A stretch of 64,000 nucleotides of DNA from Comamonas fluminis (GTDB lineage Bacteria > Pseudomonadota > Gammaproteobacteria > Burkholderiales > Burkholderiaceae_C), in contig NZ_CP066783.1 of assembly GCF_019186805.1 (NCBI RefSeq), positions 1,501,501-1,565,500 of the forward strand. Reading direction: 5' to 3'. The position numbers were made by a program, and so were the translations under genes. Under the pieces are notes generated by a model, which worked only from the letters and a program-made list of their open reading frames with translations, had not been told where the DNA came from and did no database searches. Below are positions 43,307 to 52,595 of this stretch, piece by piece (within the stretch, counting starts at the first letter, position 1; each line of letters starts with the position of its first letter).

Positions 43307-43892
43307 AATCAGATTTTCTTTTAGGCGCGGCGAGTGAAATACTGTAGATGGAGCGGCCAAAGTAGCTTTGCTGCGCGCTTATGCGTGCGGGCATGACGTC
43401 GTCGGGAAGCCGGTCAAACGCGCCTTCATCAATGCAGAATTCAAAGAACATATAGCGCACTTCTGGCAGCTTGAGCTGGTGGTGGCAGCTGTAGCGGCCG
43501 GAGCTGCGCTTTTTGACGACATTGCTTTCGCTGACAACCTCGGTGCCCATGACGGCGGTGTAGGCCTTTGGCAATGTGCCCGCCAGATTGAGCCAGAGCA
43601 CCAGCAGCCAGAAGCCCAGGCACAGCGGAATCATCAAGACGCGCTTGATGGGGCCGTAGTCTTCCCATGGGCCAGCGGGCTTCCATTGGCCGCGCTTGTA
43701 AAGAATGCGCAGCCAGACGAGGCCCAGAGCGGTCAATGCCAAGGACAGATAGAGTGCGATCGCCTGCCAGCCATTACTGGGAACAAAGCCGCGCGAGAAC
43801 ATGGGCACCAGCGCCCCCAGCAGCACGAGCATGAAGATGATGACCAGGCATTTTTGAGCGCTGGAGGCATCTGCCTTCCAAAGTCCTTTCAT
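43305..43892 (-). CDS. Membrane protein of unknown function
   Basis: A 195-residue protein with three predicted membrane helices (CLVIIFMLVLLGALVPMF, ALYLSLALTALGLVWLRIL, PLCLGFWLLVLWLNLAGTL) and a C-terminal soluble part (VRYMFFEFCIDEGAFDRLPDDVMPARISAQQSYFGRSIYSI). Its stop codon lies within the end of a dispersed repeat. It overlaps the next gene upstream (43889) by four bases. Unknown family. Confidence 0.7.
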   Translation of the reverse strand: MKGLWKADASSAQKCLVIIFMLVLLGALVPMFSRGFVPSNGWQAIALYLSLALTALGLVWLRILYKRGQWKPAGPWEDYGPIKRVLMIPLCLGFWLLVLWLNLAGTLPKAYTAVMGTEVVSESNVVKKRSSGRYSCHHQLKLPEVRYMFFEFCIDEGAFDRLPDDVMPARISAQQSYFGRSIYSISLAAPKRKSD

Positions 43893-44701
43893 GCGTCAGG
43901 CTCCTCAAGAGTCAACCCCACACCCAGCAGCGCCTGACGCAGCGGCTCGGTCGCTGTGGTGTCCTGCAAAGTCAGCAGATAGCTGTCGTCATCGCTTTCG
44001 ATGATGCATAGCTTGAGCTCCAGCGGTGTCAAGGCCTGATTGACGGCGGCAATGGCTTCTTCGGCATCGCCGAACTCTGCGTCTTCAAGCGTTTCCAGCG
44101 CCACATCGGCATCGATTTGCGGGTAGTGCCTGGCCAGCAGGTCGGCAGTGCTGTCGATGACGGATTCATCGTCATTCCAGTCCACTTTGGTGATATGCCC
44201 TTCATGGGCCAGCTCGCGCAGCACCCAGTCCAGGCGCTGCTTTTTGCGCAGGTTCTCCAGGCGCATTTCGTGGCGCAGCAGCCATTGCTGGCTCCAGTCA
44301 CTGTCCCGGCTCAATGTCTCAATCAAGGTTTGCAGTGGGGCCAGCCATTGGGGCTTGCGGCCTGTACCGCGCTGAATTTTCTCGGGCGTTTCTGTCAGTA
44401 GCTTGATGGCCCAGCTCACCATGGGATCGATACAGCGCTGGCCATGCTTGCTGAAGCTGCCGCCCTGACTCAGGGACTGAAGCTGCGCAGCCTTGGCATG
44501 GGCTTGCCCAGCGGTAGGCAGCTGTAGAAGCGCATCGAAGATCAGCTCGCTGCCATTGTTGTCGGGCAGATTGATGCTCAGGCGCAGGCTGATGCCTTCA
44601 GGGTTGCGGCGCAGGTTCAGCAGGCGCTCGCCATCCTGGGCTTTGCCCTGCAAGTCGGCAGGCAGGGCGTGAAGAAGTTCGGTCAGGCGTTGAACACTCA
44701 T
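43889..44701 (-). CDS. Hypothetical cytoplasmic protein (DUF-like)
   Basis: A 270-residue soluble protein rich in helical segments (RWLLRHEMRLENLRKKQRLDWVLRELAHEGHI) with an acidic C-terminus (DVALETLEDAEFGDAEEAIAAVNQAL). It has no signal peptide. It overlaps its neighbours on both sides by four bases (ATGA), forming a three-gene unit with the 43305 and 44698 genes. I do not recognise it. Confidence 0.7.
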   Translation of the reverse strand: MSVQRLTELLHALPADLQGKAQDGERLLNLRRNPEGISLRLSINLPDNNGSELIFDALLQLPTAGQAHAKAAQLQSLSQGGSFSKHGQRCIDPMVSWAIKLLTETPEKIQRGTGRKPQWLAPLQTLIETLSRDSDWSQQWLLRHEMRLENLRKKQRLDWVLRELAHEGHITKVDWNDDESVIDSTADLLARHYPQIDADVALETLEDAEFGDAEEAIAAVNQALTPLELKLCIIESDDDSYLLTLQDTTATEPLRQALLGVGLTLEEPDA

Positions 44702-45264
44702 GGTTGGGAATTCAGTTCCTTGAATGGGTCTGTATTCGCCACACGTATCCAGTCGTGCACATTGGCCACTTGCATGATGGTGGTAGCAAGCTGGTGCAGC
44801 GGCTTCAAGTCTGTTGACATGGAGGTGCAGCCGTTGTACCAGCTGTAGTTGATGGGCTCTTCGCCCGCGTATTGGGCCTGAATGCTGCCGCCGCTGGCAT
44901 CAGTGCGCCAGATGGGGCAGTGCGCTGAGTTCGGGCCGTAATTGCGATCGAGCTTACGCAGACGAATTTTTGTGGTCAGTTGCTGAATCTGTGCAAACGC
45001 CTGGGGCGAGATCTGCTTGCGCTGCGTGCCTTTGACCTGGGTGTAGGCGTGGCCTGTAAAGACGACCTGGCCCAGCGAGTCGATCTCCACTTGGTAACTG
45101 GGGCAACTGCCATAGCAGCCGTCGGCGAAGTAGCTGATCTTGCGCAACTGAGCTTCATTTTGCTTGGGCGGGCGTGGACTGGTGCTCTCTTGCGCCATTG
45201 CTGAAACAGCCAGCACGCTGATCAGAGGGGCCATCAGCCCTGCTTTTAAATATTGCTTTCGCAT
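44698..45264 (-). CDS. Exported DUF6438-like protein
   Basis: A 188-residue protein. ATG 45264 begins a clean signal peptide (MRKQYLKAGLMAPLISVLAVSAMAQ); an in-frame ATG at 45303 would add 13 residues. The body has a small beta-rich domain with CYGSCPSYQVEIDSLGQVVFTG, a pattern I associate with DUF6438, then CPIWRTDASGG and CTSMSTDLKPLHQL. Four Cys could form disulfides in the periplasm. No function known. Confidence 0.65.
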   Translation of the reverse strand: MRKQYLKAGLMAPLISVLAVSAMAQESTSPRPPKQNEAQLRKISYFADGCYGSCPSYQVEIDSLGQVVFTGHAYTQVKGTQRKQISPQAFAQIQQLTTKIRLRKLDRNYGPNSAHCPIWRTDASGGSIQAQYAGEEPINYSWYNGCTSMSTDLKPLHQLATTIMQVANVHDWIRVANTDPFKELNSQP

Positions 45265-45355
45265 GGATGGTGCCCGTTTCACAGTAGCGTTTGTGGCGTT
45301 CATATTGTGAGGATCGCTGAAGAGTAACCGGCTGGGCCTAGCTATTTGTAACTGA

Positions 45356-45958
45356 CTACTCGTAATACTCCCAAGCATCCAGCATGGCCTGGGCCAGGTT
45401 GGGGTCATGGGTGAACTGGCTTAGCGCGGCCAAGACACGGGCGCGGCCTTGCGGTGTCAGGCCGTCGTCCAGGTTCAGCTCTTCTTCAGGCAGGCGCTCG
45501 TGAATATCAGCAACCGTGGCGATGCCTCCCAACGCGGTGTAGAGATTAGGTGCGAAAAGTCTGGGGCTCCAGTGCCCGGCACCATGAAAGGCAAAAAACA
45601 CCTGGCCTGTCTGGCTGTCATAGATGAACGGATCGCCGCCTTGCTCGGCAATCACCAGCCAGTGGCCGGGCCAGTCGTCAAAGGGCTGATCGGGGTCGGA
45701 TTCCCATGCATAGCCCGCTTGTAGATCCAGCAGTCTGTGTAGCGGTGGAACGCAGACAGGATTGCCGCCGGCCGAAAAGTGCAGGCCTACTGGCCCTACA
45801 GATTCGTAGATGACCTCGCCCCAAGGGCCTATCTGTTCGTAAAAGCGGGCAATTTCTGCGGGCAGCTGGCCGGCATCGCCTTGCCAGTTGCTGGCCGGCT
45901 GTGAGCGCAGTTCACCGCCAATAGAGAGTCGTTGGCGTATTTGTTCAGTGCTGTGCAT
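45356..45958 (-). CDS. SMI1/KNR4 (SUKH)-like domain protein
   Basis: A 200-residue protein. LPAEIARFYEQIGPWGEVIYES, followed by LLDLQAGYAWES, WLVIAEQGGDPFIYDSQTGQVFFAFHGAG and a helical tail, fits the SUKH fold (PAEIxxFY...GG.P.xxD). SUKH proteins often serve as immunity proteins to bacterial toxins, but also act as general binding modules. The gene is leftward, between the 44698 gene and a GNAT gene. No toxin gene is adjacent. Confidence in the fold is moderate. Confidence 0.6.
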   Translation of the reverse strand: MHSTEQIRQRLSIGGELRSQPASNWQGDAGQLPAEIARFYEQIGPWGEVIYESVGPVGLHFSAGGNPVCVPPLHRLLDLQAGYAWESDPDQPFDDWPGHWLVIAEQGGDPFIYDSQTGQVFFAFHGAGHWSPRLFAPNLYTALGGIATVADIHERLPEEELNLDDGLTPQGRARVLAALSQFTHDPNLAQAMLDAWEYYE

Positions 45959-45963
45959 AAAAA

Positions 45964-46431
45964 TCAGCGCAAAAGTTTGCGCATATGGGCATTGCTGAGC
46001 TGGACACCCCGTACTTCGGGAGCTTGCTGGCGGATTACTTCAAAGCCGAAATGCTGAAAGAAGCCCTGAGCAGTGAGGCTGACATCTGCACTGAGCTGCT
46101 GCATGCCCCGCTGTCTGGCCTGCGCTTCAATATATTCGATTAAAAGTCTTCCGGCCCCAGTGTTGCTTGCGCTGGCAGCTACAAAAAAGTGATCGATATA
46201 GCCATCACTTTGAAGGTCCGCATAGGCCAGAGCCTGCCCCTGGCTGCTTTCCACCACATAGGGGGCGAGTGCATCCAGACGCTTTTGCCAGCCAGTGCGG
46301 TCAGGCACATCAGGCGCCCAGGCTTGCCGCTGCTGCAGGCTGTAATCATCCTTTGTTAACTGGTGCACGGCGCTGTGAAACACCTGCCACAGTGCGGGCG
46401 CATCATCGGGTCGATAACTTCGTATATGCAT
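45964..46431 (-). CDS. GNAT-family N-acetyltransferase
   Basis: A 155-residue GNAT protein from ATG 46431 (MHIRSYRPDDAPALWQVFHSAV). The acetyl-CoA-binding stretch VAASASNTGAGRLLIEYIEAQARQRGM is visible, followed by a typical GFFQHFGFEVIRQQ motif. It transfers an acetyl group to an unknown amine substrate. It starts five bases from the SUKH-like stop. Confidence 0.85.
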   Translation of the reverse strand: MHIRSYRPDDAPALWQVFHSAVHQLTKDDYSLQQRQAWAPDVPDRTGWQKRLDALAPYVVESSQGQALAYADLQSDGYIDHFFVAASASNTGAGRLLIEYIEAQARQRGMQQLSADVSLTAQGFFQHFGFEVIRQQAPEVRGVQLSNAHMRKLLR

Positions 46432-46659
46432 GAATAGGCAAGGGGGAGGGCTGGTTTCAGAATGCCTTTGGCATGCGCCTTGAATGCAGAGCACTGTAAG
46501 CCCGCCAGAGGCGGAAATGTTTGGTTTTACATCTGCATTCAATCCGCTGTTTTGATGATTTTTCTGTCATCAAAAATCGATAACCATCAGTCTAAAGTCA
46601 TTGTGGTGCTCAGGTTTTTGTAGCGGCTGGAATGGCGCTGCCCCTAAAATAATCCGCCC
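46432..46659. other. Divergent intergenic spacer between GNAT and mrpA
   Basis: No gene, strong promoter or terminator was identified in these 228 bases. Upstream of mrpA there is a TTG-TAG...TAAAAT pair with a 21-base spacer, too long to support a sigma-70 call. Confidence 0.4.
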
Positions 46660-49635
46660 ATGCCCCTTATTACCCTTGTCCTTCTACCCTTCATAGGCAG
46701 CCTTTTGGCCGCCTTGTTGCCCGCGAATGCGCGCAATACTGAGTCCACTCTGGCTGGCATCATTGCCCTGGCCTGCGCCATACAGGTCGGGATGCTTTTC
46801 CCCGAAGTGGCGGATGGCGCTGTGCTCAGGCAGGAGATTGAATGGTTGCCCGAGCTGGGCTTGAATCTGGTGATTCGCATGGACGGATTTGCCTGGATGT
46901 TCTCCATGCTGGTCTTCGGGATCGGGGCGCTGGTGGTGCTGTATGCGCGCTACTACATGTCGCCCGCTGACCCTGTTCCACGCTTTTTCTCGTTCTTTCT
47001 GGCCTTCATGGGCGCCATGGCCGGGGTGGTTCTTTCGGGCAACATCATTCAGCTAGTGTTCTTCTGGGAGCTGACCAGTCTTTTCTCATTCCTGCTGATT
47101 GGCTACTGGTACCACCGCAAAGATGCCCGCCGGGGCGCGCGCATGGCACTGACGGTGACGGGTACGGGTGGGCTGGCCATGCTGGTGGGCATGCTGGTGC
47201 TGGGCCACATTGTTGGCAGCTATGACCTGGACAATGTGCTGGCTGCTGGTCAGCAGGTGCGTGACAGCAGCCTGTACATGGTGGCGCTGGTGCTGATTTT
47301 GCTGGGTGCGCTCACCAAGAGTGCACAGTTCCCCTTCCAGTTCTGGCTGCCCAACGCCATGGCGGCGCCCACGCCGGTGTCGGCCTATCTGCATTCGGCC
47401 ACCATGGTGAAGGCGGGCGTTTTCCTGCTGGCGCGCATGTGGCCGGTGCTGGGCGATACAGATGCCTGGTTCTGGCTGGTGGGCGGAGCGGGGGCATTAA
47501 CGCTGCTGATTGGCGGCTATTGCGCGATGTTCCAGCATGATCTCAAGGGTTTGCTGGCGTATTCGACAATTTCGCACCTGGGCCTGATTACCTTGCTGCT
47601 GGGCTTGAACAGCAAGCTGGCCGCTGTGGCGGCAGTGTTTCACATCATGAATCACGCCACCTTCAAGGCCTCGCTGTTCATGGCGGCGGGCATTGTGGAC
47701 CACGAAAGCGGCACCCGCGATATCCGGCGTCTGTCGGGCCTGCGCTTGATGATGCCCATTACGGCCACGCTGGCCTGTGTGGCCAGTGCCGCCATGGCCG
47801 GTGTGCCGCTGCTCAACGGCTTTATTTCCAAGGAAATGTTTTTTGCCGAGACGGTGTATCTGGATGCTGCACCCTGGGTCAAGACCGTGCTGCCCGTACT
47901 GGCCACGGTGGCGGGCATGTTCAGCGTGGCGTATTCGCTGCGTTTCACCGCAGATGTGTTTTTTGGCCCCAAGGCCACAGACCTGCCCCACGAGCCCCAT
48001 GAGCCCCCGCACTGGATGCGCGTGCCTGTGGAACTGCTGGTGCTGGCTTGCCTGATTGTGGGCATTTTCCCTGCCTGGGCCATTGGCGGCTTTCTGGCGG
48101 CAGCTGCTACTCCGGTAGTGGGCGGTGATCTGCCTGAATACAGTCTGGCTATCTGGCACGGCTGGAATATGCCGCTGATGATGAGCCTGGTGGCGCTGGC
48201 AGGCGGCATTGTGCTGTATGTGCTGCTGCGCTGGCAGCGCAGCTCGGGCAACTTCGACACCACGCCGGTATTGGGTCGGGTAAGCGGCCGCAGCATTTTC
48301 GAGAATCTGCTGGCGCGGCTGACCTTGCTGGGGCGTGCCGGGCGCCGTGCTCTGTCCACCCGCCGCTGGCAGTGGCAGATGCTGTGGCTGACCTGTATCA
48401 CCCTGGTCGCCGCCGTGCTGCCACTGTGGATACGCGGCATGCAGCTGGGCAATCGTGGTGTGCTGCCAGTCTCATCGGCCTTCATTCTGCTGTGGACGAT
48501 TGGCTGTCTTTGCGCCCTGGGCACTGCCTGGAAGGCCAAGTACCACCGAATGACCGCGCTGATCATGCTGGGTGGAACCGGCCTGTGCATGATTCTGACC
48601 TTCCTGTGGTTCTCCGCGCCCGACCTGGCTTTGACGCAACTGGTGGTGGAAGTGGCTACCACGGTGCTGATCTTGCTGGGCCTGCGCTGGCTGCCCAAGC
48701 GTGACAAAAATATGCGCACCAACGACAGCTTCGATGCGCGAGCCAAGGCACGCCGTCTGCGTGACCTGGTGCTGTCGCTGATTGCGGGTGGTGGCATGGC
48801 CTGGCTGGCCTTTGCCATGATGAGCCGTCCGTTCTACGAAAGCACATCCACCTTCTTCCTGGAGCATGCGCTGGGCGGTGGCGGCGGCACCAATGTGGTG
48901 AACGTCACGCTGGTGGACTTCCGCGGCTTCGATACCTTTGGCGAAATTGTGGTGCTGGGCATTGTGGGCATGGTCATCTATGCGCTGCTGCGGCGCTTCC
49001 GCCCCGCACGCGAGGCCATGGACATTCCCGAGCAGCAACGCTATGTGCCAGGTGATTTGCAGACCGACCTGCTGAACCCGCGCAACGCCAGCGATACCGC
49101 CGTGGGCTATCTGATGGTTCCAGCGGTGCTGGTGCGACTGCTGCTGCCGTTTGCAACGCTTGTGGCCGCTTACATCTTTGTGCGCGGGCACAACCAGCCT
49201 GGCGGCGGTTTTGTGGCGGGGCTGGTGTTCTCCGTAGCTCTGCTCATGCAGTACATCATTTCCGGCACGCACTGGGTGGAGGCGCATTTGCCGCTGTATC
49301 CACGCCGCTGGATTGGTGCGGGCCTGCTGTTCGCGCTGGGCACCGGCCTTGGCTCCATTGCCGTGGGCTACCCCTTCCTGACCAGCCACAGCTTTGACTT
49401 CTCGCTGCCGCTGATCGGGCATGTGCACTTTGCCAGTGCCACTTTCTTTGATATTGGTGTGTTTGCCCTGGTTGTGGGCTCGGTCATGCTGATTCTGACC
49501 GCGATTGCCCACCAATCGGTACGCGGTCACAGGTTCCACGCTCGCATGCTGGAAGAACAAGAACAACAGGCCAAGAAAGCCGAAGCTGCTGTGCAGGCCG
49601 CAACGGCCGAGGCGCTGGCCCGAGGAGGTATGTGA
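46660..49635 (+). CDS. mrpA: Mrp/Pha cation-proton antiporter subunit A/B fusion
   Basis: A 991-residue membrane protein. The N-terminal two thirds is the NuoL-like MrpA antiporter domain (GALTKSAQFPFQFWLPNAMAAPTPVSAYLHSATMVKAGVFLLAR, with lysine and glutamate residues in the channel). It is followed by an MrpA C-terminal region and an MrpB (MnhB) domain at the end (FVRGHNQPGGGFVAGLVFS). The fusion resembles PhaAB of Rhizobia and group-2 Mrp systems. It works in a seven-part complex that exchanges Na+ or K+ for protons. It starts the mrp operon, with four-base overlaps between genes. Confidence 0.93.
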   Translation: MPLITLVLLPFIGSLLAALLPANARNTESTLAGIIALACAIQVGMLFPEVADGAVLRQEIEWLPELGLNLVIRMDGFAWMFSMLVFGIGALVVLYARYYMSPADPVPRFFSFFLAFMGAMAGVVLSGNIIQLVFFWELTSLFSFLLIGYWYHRKDARRGARMALTVTGTGGLAMLVGMLVLGHIVGSYDLDNVLAAGQQVRDSSLYMVALVLILLGALTKSAQFPFQFWLPNAMAAPTPVSAYLHSATMVKAGVFLLARMWPVLGDTDAWFWLVGGAGALTLLIGGYCAMFQHDLKGLLAYSTISHLGLITLLLGLNSKLAAVAAVFHIMNHATFKASLFMAAGIVDHESGTRDIRRLSGLRLMMPITATLACVASAAMAGVPLLNGFISKEMFFAETVYLDAAPWVKTVLPVLATVAGMFSVAYSLRFTADVFFGPKATDLPHEPHEPPHWMRVPVELLVLACLIVGIFPAWAIGGFLAAAATPVVGGDLPEYSLAIWHGWNMPLMMSLVALAGGIVLYVLLRWQRSSGNFDTTPVLGRVSGRSIFENLLARLTLLGRAGRRALSTRRWQWQMLWLTCITLVAAVLPLWIRGMQLGNRGVLPVSSAFILLWTIGCLCALGTAWKAKYHRMTALIMLGGTGLCMILTFLWFSAPDLALTQLVVEVATTVLILLGLRWLPKRDKNMRTNDSFDARAKARRLRDLVLSLIAGGGMAWLAFAMMSRPFYESTSTFFLEHALGGGGGTNVVNVTLVDFRGFDTFGEIVVLGIVGMVIYALLRRFRPAREAMDIPEQQRYVPGDLQTDLLNPRNASDTAVGYLMVPAVLVRLLLPFATLVAAYIFVRGHNQPGGGFVAGLVFSVALLMQYIISGTHWVEAHLPLYPRRWIGAGLLFALGTGLGSIAVGYPFLTSHSFDFSLPLIGHVHFASATFFDIGVFALVVGSVMLILTAIAHQSVRGHRFHARMLEEQEQQAKKAEAAVQAATAEALARGGM

Positions 49636-50000
49636 TGGAAATCGTTCTGGCTGTTGCCATTGGAATCTTGACAGGCTCTGGCGTCTGGCTGCTGCTGCGG
49701 CCCCGTACCTTCCAGGTCATCATGGGACTGTCATTGCTGTCCTATGCCGTCAATCTGTTCATCTTCAGCATGGGGCGTCAGGGCCTGGCCATCAACAAGG
49801 CGCCGGTGCTGCAAAACGGCATGCCCACCGATCTGTCTCACTATGCAGACCCCATGCCGCAGGCGCTGGTGCTGACAGCCATCGTGATTGGCTTTGCCAT
49901 GACTGCGCTGTTCCTGGTGGTGCTGCTGGCGTCCCGTGGTAGCTCGGGCACCGACCATGTGGACGGTGTTCACTCGCGTACTGAGCAGGAAATGCTATGA
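49632..50000 (+). CDS. mrpC: Antiporter subunit C
   Basis: A 122-residue NuoK-like protein with three helices. MEIVLAVAIGILTGSGVWLLLRP and RTFQVIMGLSLLSYAVNLFIFSMG contain the short loops typical of MrpC. It overlaps mrpA and mrpD by four bases each. Confidence 0.9.
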   Translation: MMEIVLAVAIGILTGSGVWLLLRPRTFQVIMGLSLLSYAVNLFIFSMGRQGLAINKAPVLQNGMPTDLSHYADPMPQALVLTAIVIGFAMTALFLVVLLASRGSSGTDHVDGVHSRTEQEML

Positions 50001-51823
50001 CCGGGTGGACCGAGTTTCTGATGCCGCATCTGATGCTGGCGCCCATCATGCTGCCCATGTTCACAGCGGCGCTGATGATGTTTCTGGGTGAAGAGCGCCA
50101 GCGCCTGAAGCTGGGTATGAACCTGCTGTCCACCGCAGTGGGCTTGTTCATTGTGGTCATGCTGCTGGGCTGGACCAATCAGTCGGGTGCCACAGCCACC
50201 ATGGCGGTGTACATGCCTGGCAACTGGCCTGCGCCATTTGGCATTGCACTGGCGCTGGACAGGCTCAGCGCCCTGATGCTGCTGGTGGTCTATGTGGTGG
50301 CTATGGCTGCGCTGGTGTTTTCCGCGGCGCGCGGGCACAAGGCCGGGGTGCATTTTCACCCGCTGTTTCAGCTGCAGCTGATGGGCCTGAGCGGCGCATT
50401 CCTGACAGCTGACCTGTTCAACCTGTTTGTGTTCTTCGAAATCATGCTGGCCGCCTCCTATGGCTTGCTGCTGCATGGTTCTGGCCGCACACGCATTCAG
50501 GCGGGTCTGCACTATATTGCTATCAACCTGGTAGCTTCATCGCTATTCCTGATTGGCGTTTCCATGCTCTACGGCATTACGGGAACGCTCAATATGGCGG
50601 ATCTTGCACGCGCTATTCCGCAGGTGCACGAGGCTGATCGCGGCCTGCTGCATGCGGCAGTGGGTGTGCTGGGTACGGCGTTTTTGATCAAGGCGGCCAT
50701 GTGGCCACTGAACTTCTGGCTGGTCCCTGCCTACAGTGCAGCCATTGCGCCATCCGCCGCATTGTTTGCGGTGATGACCAAGGTGGGCGTCTATGTGATC
50801 TTGCGGCTGTGGACGCTGCTGTTCAGCTCTGAAGCCGGTGAGTCTGCACTGTTTGGTGGCAGTTGGCTGATGGTGGGCGGCATGTTGACCATGGTTTATG
50901 GCGCCATCGGCATGCTGGGCTCACAGCGGCTGACGCATCTGGCAGGCTTTGCGGCCATTTTGTCGTCGGGCACTTTGCTGGCTGCTACGGGCTTTGGCCA
51001 GAACCTGCTGACTGCGGGCCTGCTGTATTACCTGCCAGGCTCGACCCTGGCGGTGGCTGCGCTCTTCCTGATTGCCGATGTGGTGGACCGCTGGCGCGTG
51101 GATGAGGAAGCAGGCGAGCCTTATGAGGATGAGGAAGCGCCTTTCCTCAATGCAGAACTGTTGCCCACCGAAGGCTTCAATCTGGACGAAGACGAGGAAC
51201 TGCTGATCGGTCGCGCTGTTCCGGCGGCGGCGGCTTTCATTGGCCTGAGTTTCATGGTCTGCACGCTGCTGATTTCCGGTCTGCCGCCGCTGTCCGGCTT
51301 TGTGGGCAAGTTTGCCATGCTGACCACCTTGCTCAACCCGCTGGGCCTGAGCACCAGCAACGGTGTGCAGGCTGGCTGGCAGGGCTGGACCATGGTGGCG
51401 TTGCTCATCATCACAGGCTTGCTGGCGCTAATTGCGTTGACCCGTGCTGGTATTCGCCATTTCTGGGCCAACCCTGAGCAGAGCGCGCCTTCGCTCAAGG
51501 TGGCCGAGGGGCTGCCGATTGCGGGTCTGCTGCTGTGCTGCGTGGCCTTGACGGTCAAGGCCGATGATGTGATGCGCTACACGTTGCGCGCGGCAAATGC
51601 GCTGCATTCGCCGGATGTGTATGTCAGCACTGTGATGGGGCAGAGCCCGGTGCCTGCGCCCAAGGAGAAAAAAGCATTGGAAGAGGCTGGTGTGGAGGCT
51701 GCGGCCCGTGCGGCTGCGCGTGAAATGCAGGAAGAACCCGCTCCCGGTATTGCGGAGCCGGAGTCTCAGGAGGCCAGCGAGCCGCAGGCTGCTGCGGGCC
51801 AGAAAGAGGGCGCCAAACCATGA
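49997..51823 (+). CDS. mrpD: Antiporter subunit D
   Basis: A 608-residue NuoN/NuoM-like MrpD. The channel core carries LNLFVFFEIMLAASYGLLLHG and FLIKAAMWPLNFWLVPAYSAAIAPSAALFAVMTKVGVYVILR. An acidic cytoplasmic insertion (EEAGEPYEDEEAPFLNAELLPTEGFNLDEDEELL) and a long Ala/Glu-rich C-terminal tail (about residues 550-608) extend it beyond usual length. It is the second large proton-conducting subunit. Confidence 0.92.
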   Translation: MTGWTEFLMPHLMLAPIMLPMFTAALMMFLGEERQRLKLGMNLLSTAVGLFIVVMLLGWTNQSGATATMAVYMPGNWPAPFGIALALDRLSALMLLVVYVVAMAALVFSAARGHKAGVHFHPLFQLQLMGLSGAFLTADLFNLFVFFEIMLAASYGLLLHGSGRTRIQAGLHYIAINLVASSLFLIGVSMLYGITGTLNMADLARAIPQVHEADRGLLHAAVGVLGTAFLIKAAMWPLNFWLVPAYSAAIAPSAALFAVMTKVGVYVILRLWTLLFSSEAGESALFGGSWLMVGGMLTMVYGAIGMLGSQRLTHLAGFAAILSSGTLLAATGFGQNLLTAGLLYYLPGSTLAVAALFLIADVVDRWRVDEEAGEPYEDEEAPFLNAELLPTEGFNLDEDEELLIGRAVPAAAAFIGLSFMVCTLLISGLPPLSGFVGKFAMLTTLLNPLGLSTSNGVQAGWQGWTMVALLIITGLLALIALTRAGIRHFWANPEQSAPSLKVAEGLPIAGLLLCCVALTVKADDVMRYTLRAANALHSPDVYVSTVMGQSPVPAPKEKKALEEAGVEAAARAAAREMQEEPAPGIAEPESQEASEPQAAAGQKEGAKP

Positions 51824-52320
51824 AAAAGCTGCTCAAAAGCATTTTCCCGGCACCGCTGCTGTCTGCCGCACTGCTGGTGCTGTGGTTGCTGCTCAACCGC
51901 TCGGTCAGCGCCGGGCAGATTTTGCTGGCGGTGATTTTGGGTCTGCTGATTCCCCTGCTGCTGCGCGGCCTGCGCCCCGTGGATGTGCGGGTGAGTCATC
52001 CGCTGACGATTGTGAAGCTGGCGCTGCGCGTGGTCTGGGATACAACCGTATCCAACTTCAATGTGCTGCGTTTCCTGGTGCTGCCCAGACAACGCAAGCA
52101 CCCGGCGGCCTTTGTGCACATACCGCTGGAGCTGCGTGACCCCAATGGTCTGGCCGTGCTGGCCATGATTGTCTGTATCACCCCCGGTACAGCCTGGGCC
52201 GAGATTTCGCGGGATCGCTCGATGCTGCTCATTCATGCGCTGGAGGTGGAAAACGCACAGCAGACCATCGACCATATCAAGCAACACTACGAGCGCCCGC
52301 TGATGGAGATTTTTGAATGA
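51820..52320 (+). CDS. mrpE: Antiporter subunit E
   Basis: A 166-residue MrpE protein: two N-terminal helices, then the soluble VHIPLELRDPNGLAVLAMIVCITPGTAWAEISRDRSMLLIHALEVE block typical of MrpE. It overlaps its neighbours by four bases. Confidence 0.9.
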   Translation: MKKLLKSIFPAPLLSAALLVLWLLLNRSVSAGQILLAVILGLLIPLLLRGLRPVDVRVSHPLTIVKLALRVVWDTTVSNFNVLRFLVLPRQRKHPAAFVHIPLELRDPNGLAVLAMIVCITPGTAWAEISRDRSMLLIHALEVENAQQTIDHIKQHYERPLMEIFE

Positions 52321-52595
52321 ACCCGTGGTTTTACTGGGTGTTGATGGCGTCGCTGGTCATGCTGCTGGCGGCCATGGGGTGTGCGGTGGCGCGTCTGCTC
52401 AAAGGCCCGCACGCACAGGACAGAGTGCTGGCGCTGGACTGCATGTATCTCAACGGCATGCTGGTGATGCTGGTCATGGGCATTCTGTATGACAGCACCA
52501 ATTACTTTGAAGCCGCCTTGCTCGTGGCTTTGTTCGGCTGCGTCAGCTCCACGGCCATGGCCAAGTTCCTGCTGCGTGGCGAGGTGATCGAATGA
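52317..52595 (+). CDS. mrpF: Antiporter subunit F
   Basis: A 92-residue three-helix MrpF with the conserved VARLLKGPHAQDRVLALDCMYLNGM segment (R...GP...DR.LALD). It overlaps mrpE and mrpG by four bases. Confidence 0.9.
   Translation: MNPWFYWVLMASLVMLLAAMGCAVARLLKGPHAQDRVLALDCMYLNGMLVMLVMGILYDSTNYFEAALLVALFGCVSSTAMAKFLLRGEVIE

Noticed and set aside
46617..46650. A sigma-70 promoter for mrpA (TTGTAG and TAAAAT).
   Set aside because: The spacer is 21 bases, outside the normal range.
49632..50000. A missing mrpB gene in the antiporter operon.
   Set aside because: The MrpB domain is fused to the end of the mrpA product, so nothing is missing.
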